A stretch of DNA of 7,469 bases, taken from the NCBI GenBank assembly GCA_017410745.1, contig JAFPPJ010000149.1:1-7469 (forward strand), in the 5' to 3' direction. Every line of letters starts with the position of its first letter. The stretch's first letter is position 1. Below are positions 6,405 through 7,469 of the stretch, in pieces. The stretch is from Oscillospiraceae bacterium (GTDB lineage Bacteria > Bacillota > Clostridia > Oscillospirales > Ruminococcaceae). The position numbers and the translations under genes are program-made. The notes under the pieces are model-generated. The model worked only from the letters and a program-made list of their open reading frames with translations. It was not told the DNA's origin and did not search any database.

Positions 6405-6704
6405 TCAAAGCCCGAAACGGGAATGATAGATTATCTCCTTGCCCATGCTTTTTGCATAGTCTATCTCCTTTGATGCCTGATCGCCGATGTATCCGCCTAT
6501 GTCAACGACATAGACCGCATCCGATATCGCTATCTTCTGGAAATGTGCACGTTCGAGCGCAGATATATCCGCATCGCTCGGTCTGCGTCCGCCTGTGTAT
6601 ACACATTGCAGCACGCTCATGTCATATCTCGTTTCAAGTATGAACGCGATCTTCTGCATATCCCTCTCAAATCTCATGCTCCCGCATATCGTAACAGTTT
6701 TCAT
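6405..6704 (-). CDS. Small nucleoside 2-deoxyribosyltransferase-like protein
   Basis: 99 residues. It opens with the strand MKTVTICGSMRF, whose GSMRF loop is typical of a small family related to nucleoside 2-deoxyribosyltransferases. Near the end SDAVYVVDIGGYIGDQASKEIDYAKSMGKEI has the family layout: a hydrophobic strand with an Asp, a Gly-rich loop, then a Glu (Glu80) on the helix before a K-[EP]-[IV] strand. In true transferases that Glu is the nucleophile. The sequence is short for the enzyme family (usually about 140-160), so the substrate and even the activity are uncertain. The ATG at 6704 has AGGGGAT before it. The gene follows the DUF5718-like gene by 10 bases, so the two are almost certainly co-transcribed. 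Confidence 0.75.
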   Translation of the reverse strand: MKTVTICGSMRFERDMQKIAFILETRYDMSVLQCVYTGGRRPSDADISALERAHFQKIAISDAVYVVDIGGYIGDQASKEIDYAKSMGKEIIYHSRFGL

Positions 6705-6714
6705 AGCTATCCCC

Positions 6715-7469
6715 TTACGCCTTGTATACAGTCTGCCTCAGTACGGATATGTCCGTCCGTTCATTCTCACCGGTGAGTACGATGCGTTCAAGCTCATCCC
6801 TGCCCATGCCCTCGGGATATACCATCACCGTGATGATATCACCGTCCCTCAGAAAATGGCTCTCGCCGTAGGGAGTATATCGTGTAGCCCCGATGGAAAC
6901 GAGTATATCCGTCGGGCAGCCCGCACTTCTCAGATAGCTTCCTATGTCCTCCGCAGGGCCTTCATCGGGCTGATGGTTGAAATGCTCGATGAGCCATTCC
7001 GTAAGATTACCGTATATGCAGCTGTAATCTCTCACCGCACTGTCCTCGCCGTATTCGTGTATCTCACCGTCACGCAGCAGAAAGCACGCAATGCGGTATC
7101 TGTCCATGATGCCTGCGCTGTCAAAGCTGTCAACAGGTATGATATCCCGTGATACGCCCTTTGAAGCCGATCCCCAGTTCTTCTTCTCGCTTATCTTGCG
7201 CGCTCCCTCACGTCTTATGGAGCAGTCGTTTGACGCACAGAAGCCCTTTGCCGTGAGCGAAGCTATATTCCCGTCATTCCATTCTGCCTTGAATATCACT
7301 GCACATTCGGGCTCTATCTGTACCTTGTCCTGATCGGGAGGCAGTATCACCCTGTCGGGGTCAAAGGGATATGTGTGCAGCCTGTAGGGCGCATCGCCAT
7401 CGGGCAGATATGTGGGGAACACCGCCTTGGGCATGCCTGCCGCCGCCTTTATTCCCACGAAATCACGCG
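6715..7469 (-). CDS. DUF5718-like protein with fumarylacetoacetase-type motifs, partial at its N-terminus
   Basis: The frame is open for 250 full codons from the right edge to the TAA at 6715-6717. A GTG at 7456-7458 could be read as a start, but the frame continues upstream as RDF-VGIKAAAG and no ribosome binding site is seen, so the true start is probably beyond the window and a few tens of residues are missing. Motifs recalled from the DUF5718 family are present: VQIEPECAVIF, FCASNDCSIRR, KISEKKNWG, DSFDSAGIMDRYRIACFL, and SIGATRYTPYGESHFLRDGD. The EPE, NDxS and C-terminal L-x-x-GD pattern resembles the fumarylacetoacetase hydrolase fold, where the EPE acids bind a metal ion. No experimentally defined reaction is known to me. 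It is the first visible gene of a two-gene operon with the deoxyribosyltransferase-like gene. Confidence 0.75.
   Translation of the reverse strand, partial: RDFVGIKAAAGMPKAVFPTYLPDGDAPYRLHTYPFDPDRVILPPDQDKVQIEPECAVIFKAEWNDGNIASLTAKGFCASNDCSIRREGARKISEKKNWGSASKGVSRDIIPVDSFDSAGIMDRYRIACFLLRDGEIHEYGEDSAVRDYSCIYGNLTEWLIEHFNHQPDEGPAEDIGSYLRSAGCPTDILVSIGATRYTPYGESHFLRDGDIITVMVYPEGMGRDELERIVLTGENERTDISVLRQTVYKA

Noticed and set aside
6543..7333. Plus-strand reading frames over the right-hand operon
   Set aside because: Shadows of the minus-strand genes, whose family motifs are clear.

Overview
The window looks like chromosomal DNA of a low-to-mid GC Gram-positive bacterium of the Clostridia, most like a gut Ruminococcus or relative. 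This is inferred from strong AAGGAGG-type ribosome binding sites, sigma-A promoters, sortase-era surface proteins (thioester, Cna-B/SpaA and Spy0128-type pilin domains) and the codon style. No rRNA or other phylogenetic marker is present, so the genus is not certain.

Positions 1-5732 hold a divergent surface-fibre (pilus-like) locus. On the minus strand, a SipA-like signal peptidase homologue (1910 to 1320) is followed 48 bases later by a secreted Spy0128/FctA-like pilin (1271 to beyond the left edge), probably as one transcript. On the plus strand, the divergent gene (2307-5732) encodes a 1141-residue adhesin: signal peptide, N-terminal thioester-type domain, seven tandem SpaA/CnaB2-like domains each with a complete Lys/Glu/Asp isopeptide triad, a Ser/Thr-rich stalk and a C-terminal membrane segment with RRK tail. 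The 270-base AT-rich intergenic region carries a promoter for each arm.

The most notable point is that the signal peptidase homologue lacks both catalytic residues: Ser is replaced by Arg and Lys by Gly. This is the hallmark of SipA, the pilus-assembly factor of streptococcal FCT loci. The three proteins fit tip adhesin, assembly factor and backbone pilin. No sortase lies in the window; it would be expected beyond the left edge. The adhesin lacks a recognisable LPXTG-type motif, so how it is anchored or incorporated is open.

Positions 5748-6387 hold a terminator, then a stand-alone XRE-family regulator with two C-terminal membrane segments (5910-6341), with its own promoter and a strong GC-rich terminator. 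Positions 6405-7469 on the minus strand hold a two-gene operon entering from the right edge: a DUF5718-like, fumarylacetoacetase-fold-like protein (partial), then, 10 bases later, a small nucleoside 2-deoxyribosyltransferase-like protein. These right-hand genes look like ordinary housekeeping or accessory genes unrelated to the pilus.
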